DNA of 64,000 nucleotides from Bacillota bacterium (GTDB lineage Bacteria > Bacillota > Ch66): contig JABLXP010000008.1 of NCBI GenBank assembly GCA_013178045.1, forward strand, positions 16,626 through 80,625. Direction: 5' to 3'. The notes beneath the pieces are model-generated. The model did no database searches. It was not told the origin of the DNA and was given only the letters and a program-made list of their open reading frames with translations. The position numbers and the translations under genes were made by a program. Each line of letters starts with the position of its first letter. The stretch's first letter is position 1. Positions 36,688 through 44,408 of this stretch are shown one piece after another.

Positions 36688-37544
36688 AGAACGTTAGTTA
36701 TACTTATATGCCCGGCACTCCGTATGAGTCTACTGCCTTGCAGGGGATCAACCTGACGATTGGCGAGCACGAAATTCTGGGAATTATCGGGCCAACGGGT
36801 TCGGGTAAGTCTACGCTGGTTCAGCACATGAACGGATTGCTTAAACCGACTAGCGGCCGGGTTTACCTGGACGGAGTTTCAATCGGTGATTTGAAAGGCA
36901 CGGAACTCAGACGAATCAGGCAGCAGGTGGGCCTGGTCTTTCAGTTTCCCGAACAACAATTGTTTGAAGAAACGGTTTTTAACGATATTGCTTTTGGACC
37001 GCGCAACCTGGGTGTTGACGAAGCCGAAGTAACCGAACGGGTCAAGTGGGCGATGAAACTGGTTGGTCTCAACTACAATGACTTGCATCAGCGCTCACCT
37101 TTTGGGTTAAGCGGTGGGCAGATGCGGCGAGTGGCGATCGCGGGGGTGCTGGCGATGCGGCCGAAAGTTTTAATTCTGGACGAACCGACGGCCGGGCTGG
37201 ATCCCCGGGGACGTGATGCGCTTTTACGCCAGATTCTGGCTCTGCGTGAGCAGCTAGGGATGACGGTTATTATTGTGTCACATCATATGGAGGAGGTCGC
37301 GTGCCTGACAGATCGGCTGGTCGTAATGCAGGCTGGGCAGATTATCCTTGATGGCTCACCCCGTGAAGTGTTCAGCCGTCCGGAAACATTGGAGCAGGTA
37401 GGGCTGGATATTCCTAGCGTGACCAGGCTCATGTTCAGGCTGCGGGAGTTGGGCTGGCCGGTGAATGCAGGGATTACTCAGGTGAAAGAAGCCAGCCAGG
37501 AGATTCTGCAGGTGGTTATGAAGCGAGGTAAAAGTCGATGTTAA
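36672..37544 (+). CDS. ecfA2: energy-coupling factor transporter ATPase EcfA2
   Basis: This 290-aa ABC ATPase is the second half of the ECF motor. Walker A is GPTGSGKST, the Q-loop region reads VFQFPEQQLFEETVFNDIAF, the signature is LSGGQMRR and Walker B is LILDEPTAGLD. Its ATG lies within the ecfA1 end, and its own end overlaps ecfT by 7 nt, so the three are translationally coupled. Confidence 0.95.
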   Translation: MSIILENVSYTYMPGTPYESTALQGINLTIGEHEILGIIGPTGSGKSTLVQHMNGLLKPTSGRVYLDGVSIGDLKGTELRRIRQQVGLVFQFPEQQLFEETVFNDIAFGPRNLGVDEAEVTERVKWAMKLVGLNYNDLHQRSPFGLSGGQMRRVAIAGVLAMRPKVLILDEPTAGLDPRGRDALLRQILALREQLGMTVIIVSHHMEEVACLTDRLVVMQAGQIILDGSPREVFSRPETLEQVGLDIPSVTRLMFRLRELGWPVNAGITQVKEASQEILQVVMKRGKSRC

Positions 37545-38350
37545 AAGACATTACCATTGGCCAGTATGTTCCCGGTGATTCGGCAGTCCATCGATTAGAC
37601 CCCCGAACCAAAATCATTGCTACCGGCTTGCTGATGATGGCCCTGTTTATCCTGGAAGATAAGTTTGGCCTGTTTGTCTTGGGAGTGCTCTTGATTGGAG
37701 CACAGGTGGCGTCTGGATTGCCCCTGCGGATGATTCTCCGGGGCCTTAGGCCCTTGCTGATTATTCTCCTGATCGCTGTTCCGCTGCAGCTTTTTCTGAC
37801 TCCGGGTCAGTCGCTCCTGTATCTGGGCCCTTTCACGATTACTGACCAGGGGCTGAGGTTGGCCGGATTACTTATAGTACGGTTGATTTTTTTGATCATC
37901 CTGACTTCACTTTTAACCCTGACCACTTCGCCAATTGCTCTGACAGATGGCTTGGAGCGCCTGCTCACTCCCCTAAAGCGAATCCGCGTGCCGGCTCACG
38001 AACTGGCGATGATGACGACCATCGCGCTACGGTTCATTCCCATCTTCGCTGAAGAAGCAGAAAAAATCATCAAAGCCCAGAAGGCGCGGGGCGCGAATTT
38101 TGAGGGCGGCGGGGTCGTGCAGCGCGGCAAAAATCTGGTCGCTGTACTTGTCCCTTTGTTGGTGAGCGCTTTCCGCCGGGCCGAGGACCTGGCTCTGGCG
38201 ATGGAGGCGAGATGCTACCAGGGAGGGGAAAAGCGGACTAGGTTATACCAGCCGCAGATGACAGGGCTTGACTATCTGGTTATAGCCGTCAGCGGTTTGA
38301 TGTGTGTTTATTCGATCCTAACCCGGGTTTGGCCAGGGATTCTTTGGTGA
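37538..38350 (+). CDS. ecfT: energy-coupling factor transporter transmembrane protein EcfT
   Basis: EcfT (270 aa) is the membrane scaffold joining the two ATPases to exchangeable S components. It starts MLKDITIGQYVPGDSAVHRL and has several hydrophobic spans. The coupling-helix motif ARG is present in KIIKAQKARGANFEGG. truA starts 11 nt after the stop. Confidence 0.94.
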   Translation: MLKDITIGQYVPGDSAVHRLDPRTKIIATGLLMMALFILEDKFGLFVLGVLLIGAQVASGLPLRMILRGLRPLLIILLIAVPLQLFLTPGQSLLYLGPFTITDQGLRLAGLLIVRLIFLIILTSLLTLTTSPIALTDGLERLLTPLKRIRVPAHELAMMTTIALRFIPIFAEEAEKIIKAQKARGANFEGGGVVQRGKNLVAVLVPLLVSAFRRAEDLALAMEARCYQGGEKRTRLYQPQMTGLDYLVIAVSGLMCVYSILTRVWPGILW

Positions 38351-38361
38351 GGTGGTCAGAC

Positions 38362-39102
38362 GTGCGCTACCTGAAGATGACTTTGGAGTATGACGGCACC
38401 AACTATTACGGGTGGCAGCGACAGCCACAAGCTCACCGGCCAACCATCCAGCAGGTAGTGGAAGAGGTGCTGACCCGGGTGACGGGAAGCCCGGTAAAAG
38501 TCACGGCCGCCGGCCGTACCGATACGGGGGTGCATGCCCTGGGGCAGGTGATTAGTTTCTCAACTGTCTCCAGGATCCCGCTAGATAAGTTCCCGATTGC
38601 GGTTAATACCCGCTTGCCAGCGGATATCCGCGTGCTGTCGGCGGAAGAAGTTGGGCCAGAGTTTAATGCCCGGTATTCGGCGAAACAAAAGACGTACCGT
38701 TACCTTATCTACAATGCACCGATCTGCTCGGTTTTCTGGCGGAATTACGCGGCTTTTATCCCCTATGCGCTTGAGGTGCCGGCGATGCAGGAGACGGCCC
38801 AATGCTTTATTGGGACACACCATTTTGGGGGCTTCTGCGCAAGTGGCTCGGCGGTTAAGAACCTGGTGCGGACGGTCAGCCGGTGTGAAATCTGGACCAG
38901 GCCGCCGCTAATCGGGCTGGAGATTACCGCCGATGGCTTCTTGTACCACATGGTTCGCAACATCGTTGGCACTTTGTTAGAGGTTGGCCGGGGTAAGCTG
39001 AGCAGAGAAGAAGTGCTAAACATTATGGCCAGCGGCGACCGGACACAGGCGGGGCCGACGGCGCCGGCGGCTGGATTATATTTAGTTCAGGTGGAATACT
39101 AA
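38362..39102 (+). CDS. truA: tRNA pseudouridine(38-40) synthase TruA
   Basis: TruA (246 aa) makes pseudouridine in the anticodon stem-loop at positions 38-40. The N-terminal YDGTNYYGWQRQPQ and the catalytic-Asp motif AAGRTDTGVHALGQV are clear, and FLYHMVRNIVGTLLEVG follows. GTG 38362, with GAGGTGG upstream, gives the usual MRYLKMTLEYDG start; an ATG at 38302 lies inside ecfT. Confidence 0.95.
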   Translation: MRYLKMTLEYDGTNYYGWQRQPQAHRPTIQQVVEEVLTRVTGSPVKVTAAGRTDTGVHALGQVISFSTVSRIPLDKFPIAVNTRLPADIRVLSAEEVGPEFNARYSAKQKTYRYLIYNAPICSVFWRNYAAFIPYALEVPAMQETAQCFIGTHHFGGFCASGSAVKNLVRTVSRCEIWTRPPLIGLEITADGFLYHMVRNIVGTLLEVGRGKLSREEVLNIMASGDRTQAGPTAPAAGLYLVQVEY

Positions 39103-39122
39103 TTTTGATTGGCAGATCTTGC

Positions 39123-39151
39123 TTGACAGCCGTTCTGGGCTGGCGTATAAT
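39123..39151 (+). promoter_or_regulatory. consensus sigma-A promoter of rplM-rpsI
   Basis: TTGACA (39123-39128), exactly 17 nt, and TATAAT (39146-39151): a perfect consensus promoter, starting a leader of about 100 nt. Confidence 0.92.
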
Positions 39152-39159
39152 ATCTACGT

Positions 39160-39218
39160 CTGGGCTCTTTTGGTTGCCCTGGTTTTCTCAGCCCCGGGCT
39201 GGGGCGATAGAAAGAGTG
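39160..39218 (+). promoter_or_regulatory. structured rplM leader (L13-leader candidate)
   Basis: CTCTTTT near 39164 can pair with GAAAGAG near 39212, enclosing the strong GCCCC-GGGCT-GGGGC hairpin near 39198. L13 leader RNAs are known ahead of rplM in Firmicutes, where L13 is thought to autoregulate. I recognise position and general form, not a certain family match. Confidence 0.45.
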
Positions 39219-39258
39219 CGCGGATAAGCTGGAAGAAACATGATTAGGAGGGACTGCG

Positions 39259-39693
39259 GTGACTACCTATATGGCTAGCCCGAATAATATCGAGCGTAAA
39301 TGGTACGTCATTGATGCGACGGACAAGACTTTAGGTCGACTGGCTACCGAAGTCGCCACCCTGTTAAGAGGAAAACATAAACCCATCTACACACCGCATG
39401 TGGACACCGGCGACCATGTAATCGTCATCAATGCAGAAAAAGTTCGACTTACCGGCCGCAAGCTCAGTCAGAAAAAGTATGTCTACCACACGGGATATCC
39501 TGGCGGCCTGAAGACCATAGATTATCAAACTCTGCTGAAAACTAAACCAGAGCGAGCCATTGAGGCCGCCGTCAGGGGAATGATTCCTCACAATCGCTTG
39601 GGCAATAAGATGTTTAAGAAGCTGAAAGTATACCGGGGGAGTGACCATCCCCACCAGGCGCAAAAGCCGGAAGTCTGGGAATTAAGAGGTTAG
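39259..39693 (+). CDS. rplM: 50S ribosomal protein L13
   Basis: L13 (144 aa) is an early 50S assembly protein. It has [20 protein letters not shown] and [20 protein letters not shown]. It starts at GTG 39259 with TAGGAGGG upstream. rpsI follows 27 nt later. Confidence 0.97.
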   Translation: MTTYMASPNNIERKWYVIDATDKTLGRLATEVATLLRGKHKPIYTPHVDTGDHVIVINAEKVRLTGRKLSQKKYVYHTGYPGGLKTIDYQTLLKTKPERAIEAAVRGMIPHNRLGNKMFKKLKVYRGSDHPHQAQKPEVWELRG

Positions 39694-39720
39694 ATTCGCG
39701 GGGAAGGGAGGAAAGGTAAG

Positions 39721-40113
39721 TTGGCGCAAGTACAATACTATGGTACCGGACGTCGTAAAACTTCAGTCGCACGGGTCCGTTTGATTCCCGGCGAAGGAAA
39801 GATTCTCGTTAACGGGCGCCAGTTGAGCGAATACTTCGGTAAGCGGACCCTGGAGATGATTGTTAAGCAACCGCTTGAGCTCACCCAAACTGGAGGTCGG
39901 TTTGATGTTTTGGCCAATGTTCATGGCGGAGGAACTACTGGTCAGGCGGGTGCTATCCGACTAGGAATTGCCCGGGCGCTGCTGAAGGCTGACCTCGGTT
40001 TGAGGCCAATCCTGAGACGAGCTGGCTTCTTGACCCGCGACCCCCGGATGAAAGAGCGCCGGAAGTACGGTCTGAAAAAAGCCCGTAAAGCTCCACAATA
40101 CTCCAAGCGTTAG
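39721..40113 (+). CDS. rpsI: 30S ribosomal protein S9
   Basis: S9 (130 aa) has a C-terminal tail that touches P-site tRNA. It shows [19 protein letters not shown] and the basic end [12 protein letters not shown]. It starts at TTG 39721, with GGGAGG upstream. Confidence 0.97.
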   Translation: MAQVQYYGTGRRKTSVARVRLIPGEGKILVNGRQLSEYFGKRTLEMIVKQPLELTQTGGRFDVLANVHGGGTTGQAGAIRLGIARALLKADLGLRPILRRAGFLTRDPRMKERRKYGLKKARKAPQYSKR

Positions 40114-40124
40114 TTTATTAGAAG

Positions 40125-40170
40125 AGCACCTGGTAGTCTATCACAGCAATGCCGGGTGCTTGTTGTTTTT
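40125..40170 (+). terminator. terminator after rpsI
   Basis: AGCACCTGG (40125-40133) pairs with CCGGGTGCT (40152-40160, one G-T pair), followed by TGTTGTTTTT. Confidence 0.82.
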
Positions 40171-40202
40171 CCCCCTATTCCATCATAAGTGTGGTACGAA
40201 CG

Positions 40203-40215
40203 CATATGCATAGTA
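40203..40215 (+). promoter_or_regulatory. possible sporulation-sigma -10 elements upstream of cwlD
   Basis: CATATGCAT (40203-40211) resembles a SigE -10, with an ATAA-type -35 14 nt upstream, and the overlapping CATAGTA (40209-40215) resembles the SigG -10 CATACTA. Bacillus cwlD is transcribed by SigE and SigG. The matches are partial. Confidence 0.3.
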
Positions 40216-40246
40216 AAAGAATGGTGGTCAAGAGGGGGAGCATGAC

Positions 40247-40999
40247 TTGGTTTTCATTGAAGTTTACCGGATCCGGGTGCCAGTAGCCGTAGTGATGTTA
40301 CTTATTACTGTAATGCTGACCGTGTGCTATCAGCACCTTCAGGCTGAATATAAGGTAGAAGCGATCAAAACCTTAGCATGGACCGTCGCGAACAAAGTCA
40401 TCGTAATCGATCCCGGCCACGGAGGGATCGACCCTGGTGCAGTTGGACCTGGTGGAGGGCTGGAAAAGGACATTGCCCTGGCGATTTCCAAACGGTTGGC
40501 ATTGACCTTAAGTCAGGCCGGCGCGGCGGTAATCATGACCAGGGAAACTGACCAGGACCTGAGCGATGCTAACACCGGTTCTCTCCTGGAACGTAAGCGA
40601 GAAGACCTGGCCAGGCGAGTAGCCATCGCCAATGAGAGAAATGCTGACCTATTCATCAGCATTCACGTGAATAAGTTTCCTGGCTCAAAGTGGCGAGGGG
40701 CGCAGACCTTCTATCACCTGGAGAGCGAGAACAGCCGGCGACTGGCGGTGGCCATTCAAACAGAATTGGTTCATAATCTAAAAAATACTGACCGAAAAGC
40801 CAAGGGAGATGCCTTTTATATCATGCGCAACACGGAGATGCCTGCCGTGACGGTTGAGGTAGGTTTTATTTCTAACCCAGAAGAAGAACAATTATTGCAG
40901 GACCCACTGTACCAGAGCAAGGTCGCCTGGGCGATTTACGCGGGTATCGTACGCTACTATTCAGAAGAGGCAAATGCGCGGACCAGTCGAAGTCCGTAG
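40247..40999 (+). CDS. cwlD: N-acetylmuramoyl-L-alanine amidase CwlD
   Basis: CwlD (250 aa) is a zinc amidase that, during sporulation, strips peptides from spore-cortex muramic acid so that muramic lactam can form; this is needed for germination. A membrane anchor lies at about residues 11-28. The Amidase_3 domain shows VIDPGHGGIDPGAVG (zinc His), SIHVNKFP and VTVEVGFISNPEEE (catalytic Glu). The start is TTG 40247 with AGAGGGGGAG upstream. It follows rpsI as in Bacillus and is further evidence for sporulation. Confidence 0.93.
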   Translation: MVFIEVYRIRVPVAVVMLLITVMLTVCYQHLQAEYKVEAIKTLAWTVANKVIVIDPGHGGIDPGAVGPGGGLEKDIALAISKRLALTLSQAGAAVIMTRETDQDLSDANTGSLLERKREDLARRVAIANERNADLFISIHVNKFPGSKWRGAQTFYHLESENSRRLAVAIQTELVHNLKNTDRKAKGDAFYIMRNTEMPAVTVEVGFISNPEEEQLLQDPLYQSKVAWAIYAGIVRYYSEEANARTSRSP

Positions 41000-41064
41000 T
41001 ATAATAACCTTTTCTTTACGTTGCATCTAAATACACAAAAGATTGAGATAGGAGGAACGCTCTA

Positions 41065-41274
41065 ATGACTATGCCATTGGCAGGAATATGCATACTAGAT
41101 CTGTCGCGTTTATTGCCGGGGCCATTCTTAAAGAGGAGAGTGCGTAATTCATGATGCTTAACCGCAACAAAAAGAGCATGAAGCTTAACCTGAGAACATA
41201 CAGTTGAAGTGTTGAAGAGCCTTGGCTACAGCGACGGCCAGATTGAAGAATTCAAACGCTTAAAAGTTATATGA
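41065..41274 (+). pseudogene. collapsed remnant of a class III (CaiB/BaiF-type) CoA-transferase
   Basis: Three short pieces of the same family lie in order. First, ATG 41065 with GGAGG upstream gives MTMPLAGICILDLSRLLPGP, the family's N-terminal motif. A second piece near 41151 gives MLNRNKKSMKLNLRT, the conserved segment that follows some tens of residues later. Third, the C-terminal signature LKSLGYSDGQIEEFKRLKVI runs to the stop at 41272-41274. About 400 residues of a normal protein are compressed into 210 nt, so large internal deletions have occurred. It cannot make an enzyme. Confidence 0.75.
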
Positions 41275-41291
41275 TTATGATTATTGAAAGG

Positions 41292-41336
41292 AAAAAGGCA
41301 CTAATCTTTTAAAAACAGGTAGTGCCTTTCACTTTT
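41292..41336 (+). terminator. terminator, probably bidirectional
   Basis: AAAGGCACTA (41292-41301) pairs perfectly with TAGTGCCTTT (41318-41327). A T-rich stretch follows on the plus strand (CACTTTTC), and on the minus strand TTTTTCCTTTC follows. It sits after the pseudogene. Confidence 0.7.
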
Positions 41337-41590
41337 CGGTTGTAAATAGTTGAACCGGAAGGACTGAGGATAAGCACCATAAAGGGTAGAGCCAGGGTAC
41401 CCAGGAACCCTTGAACAGTAAATAACGCCATCAACCAGGGATTCAGGTCATTGGTGGCAGTGATGATGCGGTAACCTACAAACAACAGCGCTACGGAGAA
41501 ATTGATCTCTAACCAAACCGAGGAGAAACACGTCGCGCCACGCCCGTTGTGCAGGTATTTGACCACCCTCTGGATTTTTCTTGATGGCAC
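41309..41590 (-). CDS. hypothetical small membrane protein (doubtful)
   Basis: A 93-aa reading frame with two hydrophobic stretches (EINFSVALLFVGYRII at about residues 28-43, and LMALFTVQGFLGTLALPFMV at about 53-72). I do not recognise a family. The start would be GTG, with no ribosome binding site, and the 3' end runs into the terminator hairpin. It may be a gene remnant or chance. The region 41591-41867 beside it holds no gene; a 7-bp AGAAGAA-ACA-TTCTTCT hairpin (41793-41809) is the only structure noted. Confidence 0.25.
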   Translation of the reverse strand: MPSRKIQRVVKYLHNGRGATCFSSVWLEINFSVALLFVGYRIITATNDLNPWLMALFTVQGFLGTLALPFMVLILSPSGSTIYNRKVKGTTCF

Positions 41591-41867
41591 TTATTGATTT
41601 TTAAATTTTACCTGAAATTTACGCCGGTTACATTTATTGATTAAATTCGCTGAAGCGGGTACCAATTCCTGTCTGACATCTCTGGAAAATTAAGTTATTC
41701 TGGAAGTATTTTGGGTTTCATGGCAGGGATATACACCATTGTAGAGAAGTATTAAATAACCGCAAACGCGGGTGGTTTTACCGGGTAGCGAGAGAAGAAA
41801 CATTCTTCTGGTGGGGAATACTAGAGAAAATGGTTTAAAAATACACCAGCCTAAAGGGGGGTTAAGA

Positions 41868-43274
41868 ATGGGCGAAATAGTCTTCGCGGCGATTGTTCCC
41901 CATCCGCCAATCATGATCCCGGCGGTTGGAGGAAGGGAAGTGACTAATGTTCAACAAAGCGTAAAGGCGATGGAGAAACTGGCCGAACAGTTACTGGCTG
42001 TCCAGCCCGATACGCTAGTTTTTGTTACTCCACATGGGACGGTGTTTCAGGACGCGGTTAGTCTCACCACTGTCCCCCAACTGCGCGGAGATCTAAGAGA
42101 ATTTGGCGCCGGCACGGTCAGCTTTCAGTTTCCTAACGACCTGGAACTGGTGCCGGCGATAACCCGTCAGGCGATGGAGGACAACCTGCCTGTCGTGGGC
42201 ATTAACGAGCGTCTGGCGCGGGACTATCGGGTGCGCACAGAGCTTGACCACGGGATTATGGTTCCCCTGTATTTCTTTCAGCGGGCCGGGATTAACCCGA
42301 CTCTGGTCGCAATCTCGATTGGCCTACTGCCTTTTGAAGACCTGTTTGCCTTTGGGGTGGCTGTCCAGAAGGCTGTGCACCAGAGCGGAAAAAAGGTAGC
42401 GGTAATTGCCAGTGGTGATATGTCCCACCGTCTGACGAAAGATGCCCCGGCGGGCTATCATCCGCAAGGGAAAGAATTTGACCGACGAATCAAAGAATGC
42501 GTTGAACAGGGTGATATCAAAGGGATTATTAATATCCCGCAAGACCTGGCGGAAAAAGCGGGAGAATGCGGGCTACGGTCAATCATCATCGCCTGGGGAG
42601 CACTGGATGGCTACATGGTCCAGCCTGAAGTGTATTCCTATGAGGGACCATTTGGGGTAGGGTACCTGGTGGCCAATTTAAACCCCCAACAACCCGGGGC
42701 CGCCCCGGCTCTCCTGCCCGAGCTGATGGCGGAAAGAAACCGGCTCGTCCAGGAGAGGCGCCAGAAAGAATCTATGCTGGTGCGGTTAGCCCGGGAGAGC
42801 CTGGAGCATTACGTGAGAACGGGAGAACGCTTGCCAACTCCTGCCGAAATTCCGTCTGAACTGCGGCGTCGGGCTGGGGTGTTCGTATCGATCAAGAAAC
42901 ACGGCCAACTGCGGGGTTGCATCGGAACGATTGCGCCAACGCAACCGAATTTATTCCACGAAATTGTCGAGAACGCCATCAGTGCCGGGGTTGGCGACCC
43001 ACGGTTTAGGCCGGTGGGACCAGAAGAGCTGGGCGATCTGGTGTATTCAGTTGACGTCTTGCAAGAGCCAGAACCCATTCAGTCCATCGACCAACTTGAC
43101 CCGTTGCGCTATGGGGTGATTGTCCGGCGGGGGAGGCGCTCGGGTCTCTTATTGCCTAATTTGGAAGGGATTGATTCGGCCGAGGAGCAAGTGGCGATTG
43201 CCAAGCGGAAGGCGGGAATTGCTCCTGATGAACCAGTCGAATTGTCTCGGTTTGAGGTTGTTCGGTATACCTAG
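41868..43274 (+). CDS. AmmeMemoRadiSam system protein, MEMO-AMMECR1 fusion
   Basis: A 468-aa fusion. The N-terminal half is a MEMO / extradiol-dioxygenase-like domain (VPHPPIMIPAVGG near residue 10, VAVIASGDMSHRL near residue 180). The C-terminal half is an AMMECR1 domain (GVFVSIKKHGQLRGCIGTIA, later VYSVDVLQEPEPI). Both families are conserved in all domains of life, and human MEMO1 has been studied as a metal-binding protein, but the bacterial reaction is unknown. ATG 41868 with AAGGGGGG upstream is chosen; the frame is open further upstream. The radical SAM partner starts 8 nt after the stop. Confidence 0.9.
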   Translation: MGEIVFAAIVPHPPIMIPAVGGREVTNVQQSVKAMEKLAEQLLAVQPDTLVFVTPHGTVFQDAVSLTTVPQLRGDLREFGAGTVSFQFPNDLELVPAITRQAMEDNLPVVGINERLARDYRVRTELDHGIMVPLYFFQRAGINPTLVAISIGLLPFEDLFAFGVAVQKAVHQSGKKVAVIASGDMSHRLTKDAPAGYHPQGKEFDRRIKECVEQGDIKGIINIPQDLAEKAGECGLRSIIIAWGALDGYMVQPEVYSYEGPFGVGYLVANLNPQQPGAAPALLPELMAERNRLVQERRQKESMLVRLARESLEHYVRTGERLPTPAEIPSELRRRAGVFVSIKKHGQLRGCIGTIAPTQPNLFHEIVENAISAGVGDPRFRPVGPEELGDLVYSVDVLQEPEPIQSIDQLDPLRYGVIVRRGRRSGLLLPNLEGIDSAEEQVAIAKRKAGIAPDEPVELSRFEVVRYT

Positions 43275-43282
43275 GAGGTTGT

Positions 43283-44281
43283 ATGGAGAAAGCCCTTTAC
43301 TATCAGAACAAACCAGATCAGGTTGTTCAATGCAGCTTGTGCCCCAGAGAGTGTGTAATTGCCCCTGAGCGGGTTGGTGTGTGCCGGGTGCGATTAAACC
43401 GAGACGGTGTCCTGTATACACGGAACTATGGCCAGTGTTCATCCTGGGCGGTGGACCCGATCGAAAAAAAGCCCCTCTACCACTTTTTCCCCGGCCACGA
43501 TGTATTTTCCATCGGCACGGTGGGGTGTAGCTTCCGCTGTCAATTCTGTCAGAACTGGCAGATCGCCCAGGCAGAACCGGTGACCGTGACTTTATCCCCG
43601 GCGGAGGTGGTTGACTATACCCTGAAGGTGAAAAAGAGAAACCCCCAGTGCATTGGGATTGCCTATACTTACTCTGAACCACTGGTCTGGTACGAGTTTG
43701 TGCTGGCCACGGCTAAGCTGGCGCAGGCCACTGGCCTGAAGAACGTGCTGGTGACCAATGGCTACATCCAGGAAAAGCCACTGGCAGAACTGCTCCCGTA
43801 TATTGATGCCTTGAATATAGACGTCAAGGGGTTTACCCCAGAGTTTTATCGCCGCCTGTGCGGCGGTGAACTAAAACCGGTGCTAAAAACAGCGGAAATA
43901 GCCCGGCAGCACTGCCACGTCGAGATTACCACCTTACTTATTCCTGGTTTGAATGATACCACGGGAGAACTAAAAGAACTGGTGGCCTGGGTTTACAGCC
44001 TGGGGCCGGAAACGCCATTACACTTCTCGCGGTACTATCCCAACTATAAACTGGAGCTTGAGCCAACCCCGCTAGCGACTCTCCACCGTGCCCGGGAACT
44101 GGCTAAAGAAAAGTTGTATTACGTTTATCTGGGAAATGTGATTGGCGATGAACATAGCAGCACTTTCTGTCCGCAATGCCGCCACTTATTAATCAGACGC
44201 AGTGGCTACCACGTTGAACTGGTCGGCTTGCGTGGTCGGACCTGTGCCACCTGTGGGCGGGAGATAGAGGTCATTATTTAA
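43283..44281 (+). CDS. amrS: AmmeMemoRadiSam system radical SAM enzyme
   Basis: A 332-aa radical SAM protein related to pyruvate formate-lyase activating enzymes. It has an N-terminal CSLCPREC cluster, the SAM [4Fe-4S] motif CSFRCQFCQNWQ (CxxxCxxC, about residue 76), NVLVTNGYIQEKPLAELLPY, and C-terminal CxxC pairs (CPQC, CATC). Family knowledge: it always travels with MEMO and AMMECR1 domains; its substrate is not known. GGAGG precedes the ATG at 43283, and the two genes form an operon. Confidence 0.92.
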   Translation: MEKALYYQNKPDQVVQCSLCPRECVIAPERVGVCRVRLNRDGVLYTRNYGQCSSWAVDPIEKKPLYHFFPGHDVFSIGTVGCSFRCQFCQNWQIAQAEPVTVTLSPAEVVDYTLKVKKRNPQCIGIAYTYSEPLVWYEFVLATAKLAQATGLKNVLVTNGYIQEKPLAELLPYIDALNIDVKGFTPEFYRRLCGGELKPVLKTAEIARQHCHVEITTLLIPGLNDTTGELKELVAWVYSLGPETPLHFSRYYPNYKLELEPTPLATLHRARELAKEKLYYVYLGNVIGDEHSSTFCPQCRHLLIRRSGYHVELVGLRGRTCATCGREIEVII

Positions 44282-44408
44282 ACTTTATTGTCGCGAACCA
44301 AAGACAGTTTATCACCGTGCCGGAACTTGCCGATCTTTTCCAGCAGGAGATTGACTGAGGACGCGGAATATGATCCTCAGGACTGGATAGTCAAAGAAGG
44401 TGATTAGC

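Noticed and set aside
44282..44355. Protein-like tail FIVANQRQFITVPELADLFQ before the M20 gene
   Set aside because: It overlaps the end of the radical SAM gene in another frame, has no start or binding site, and I recognise no family.
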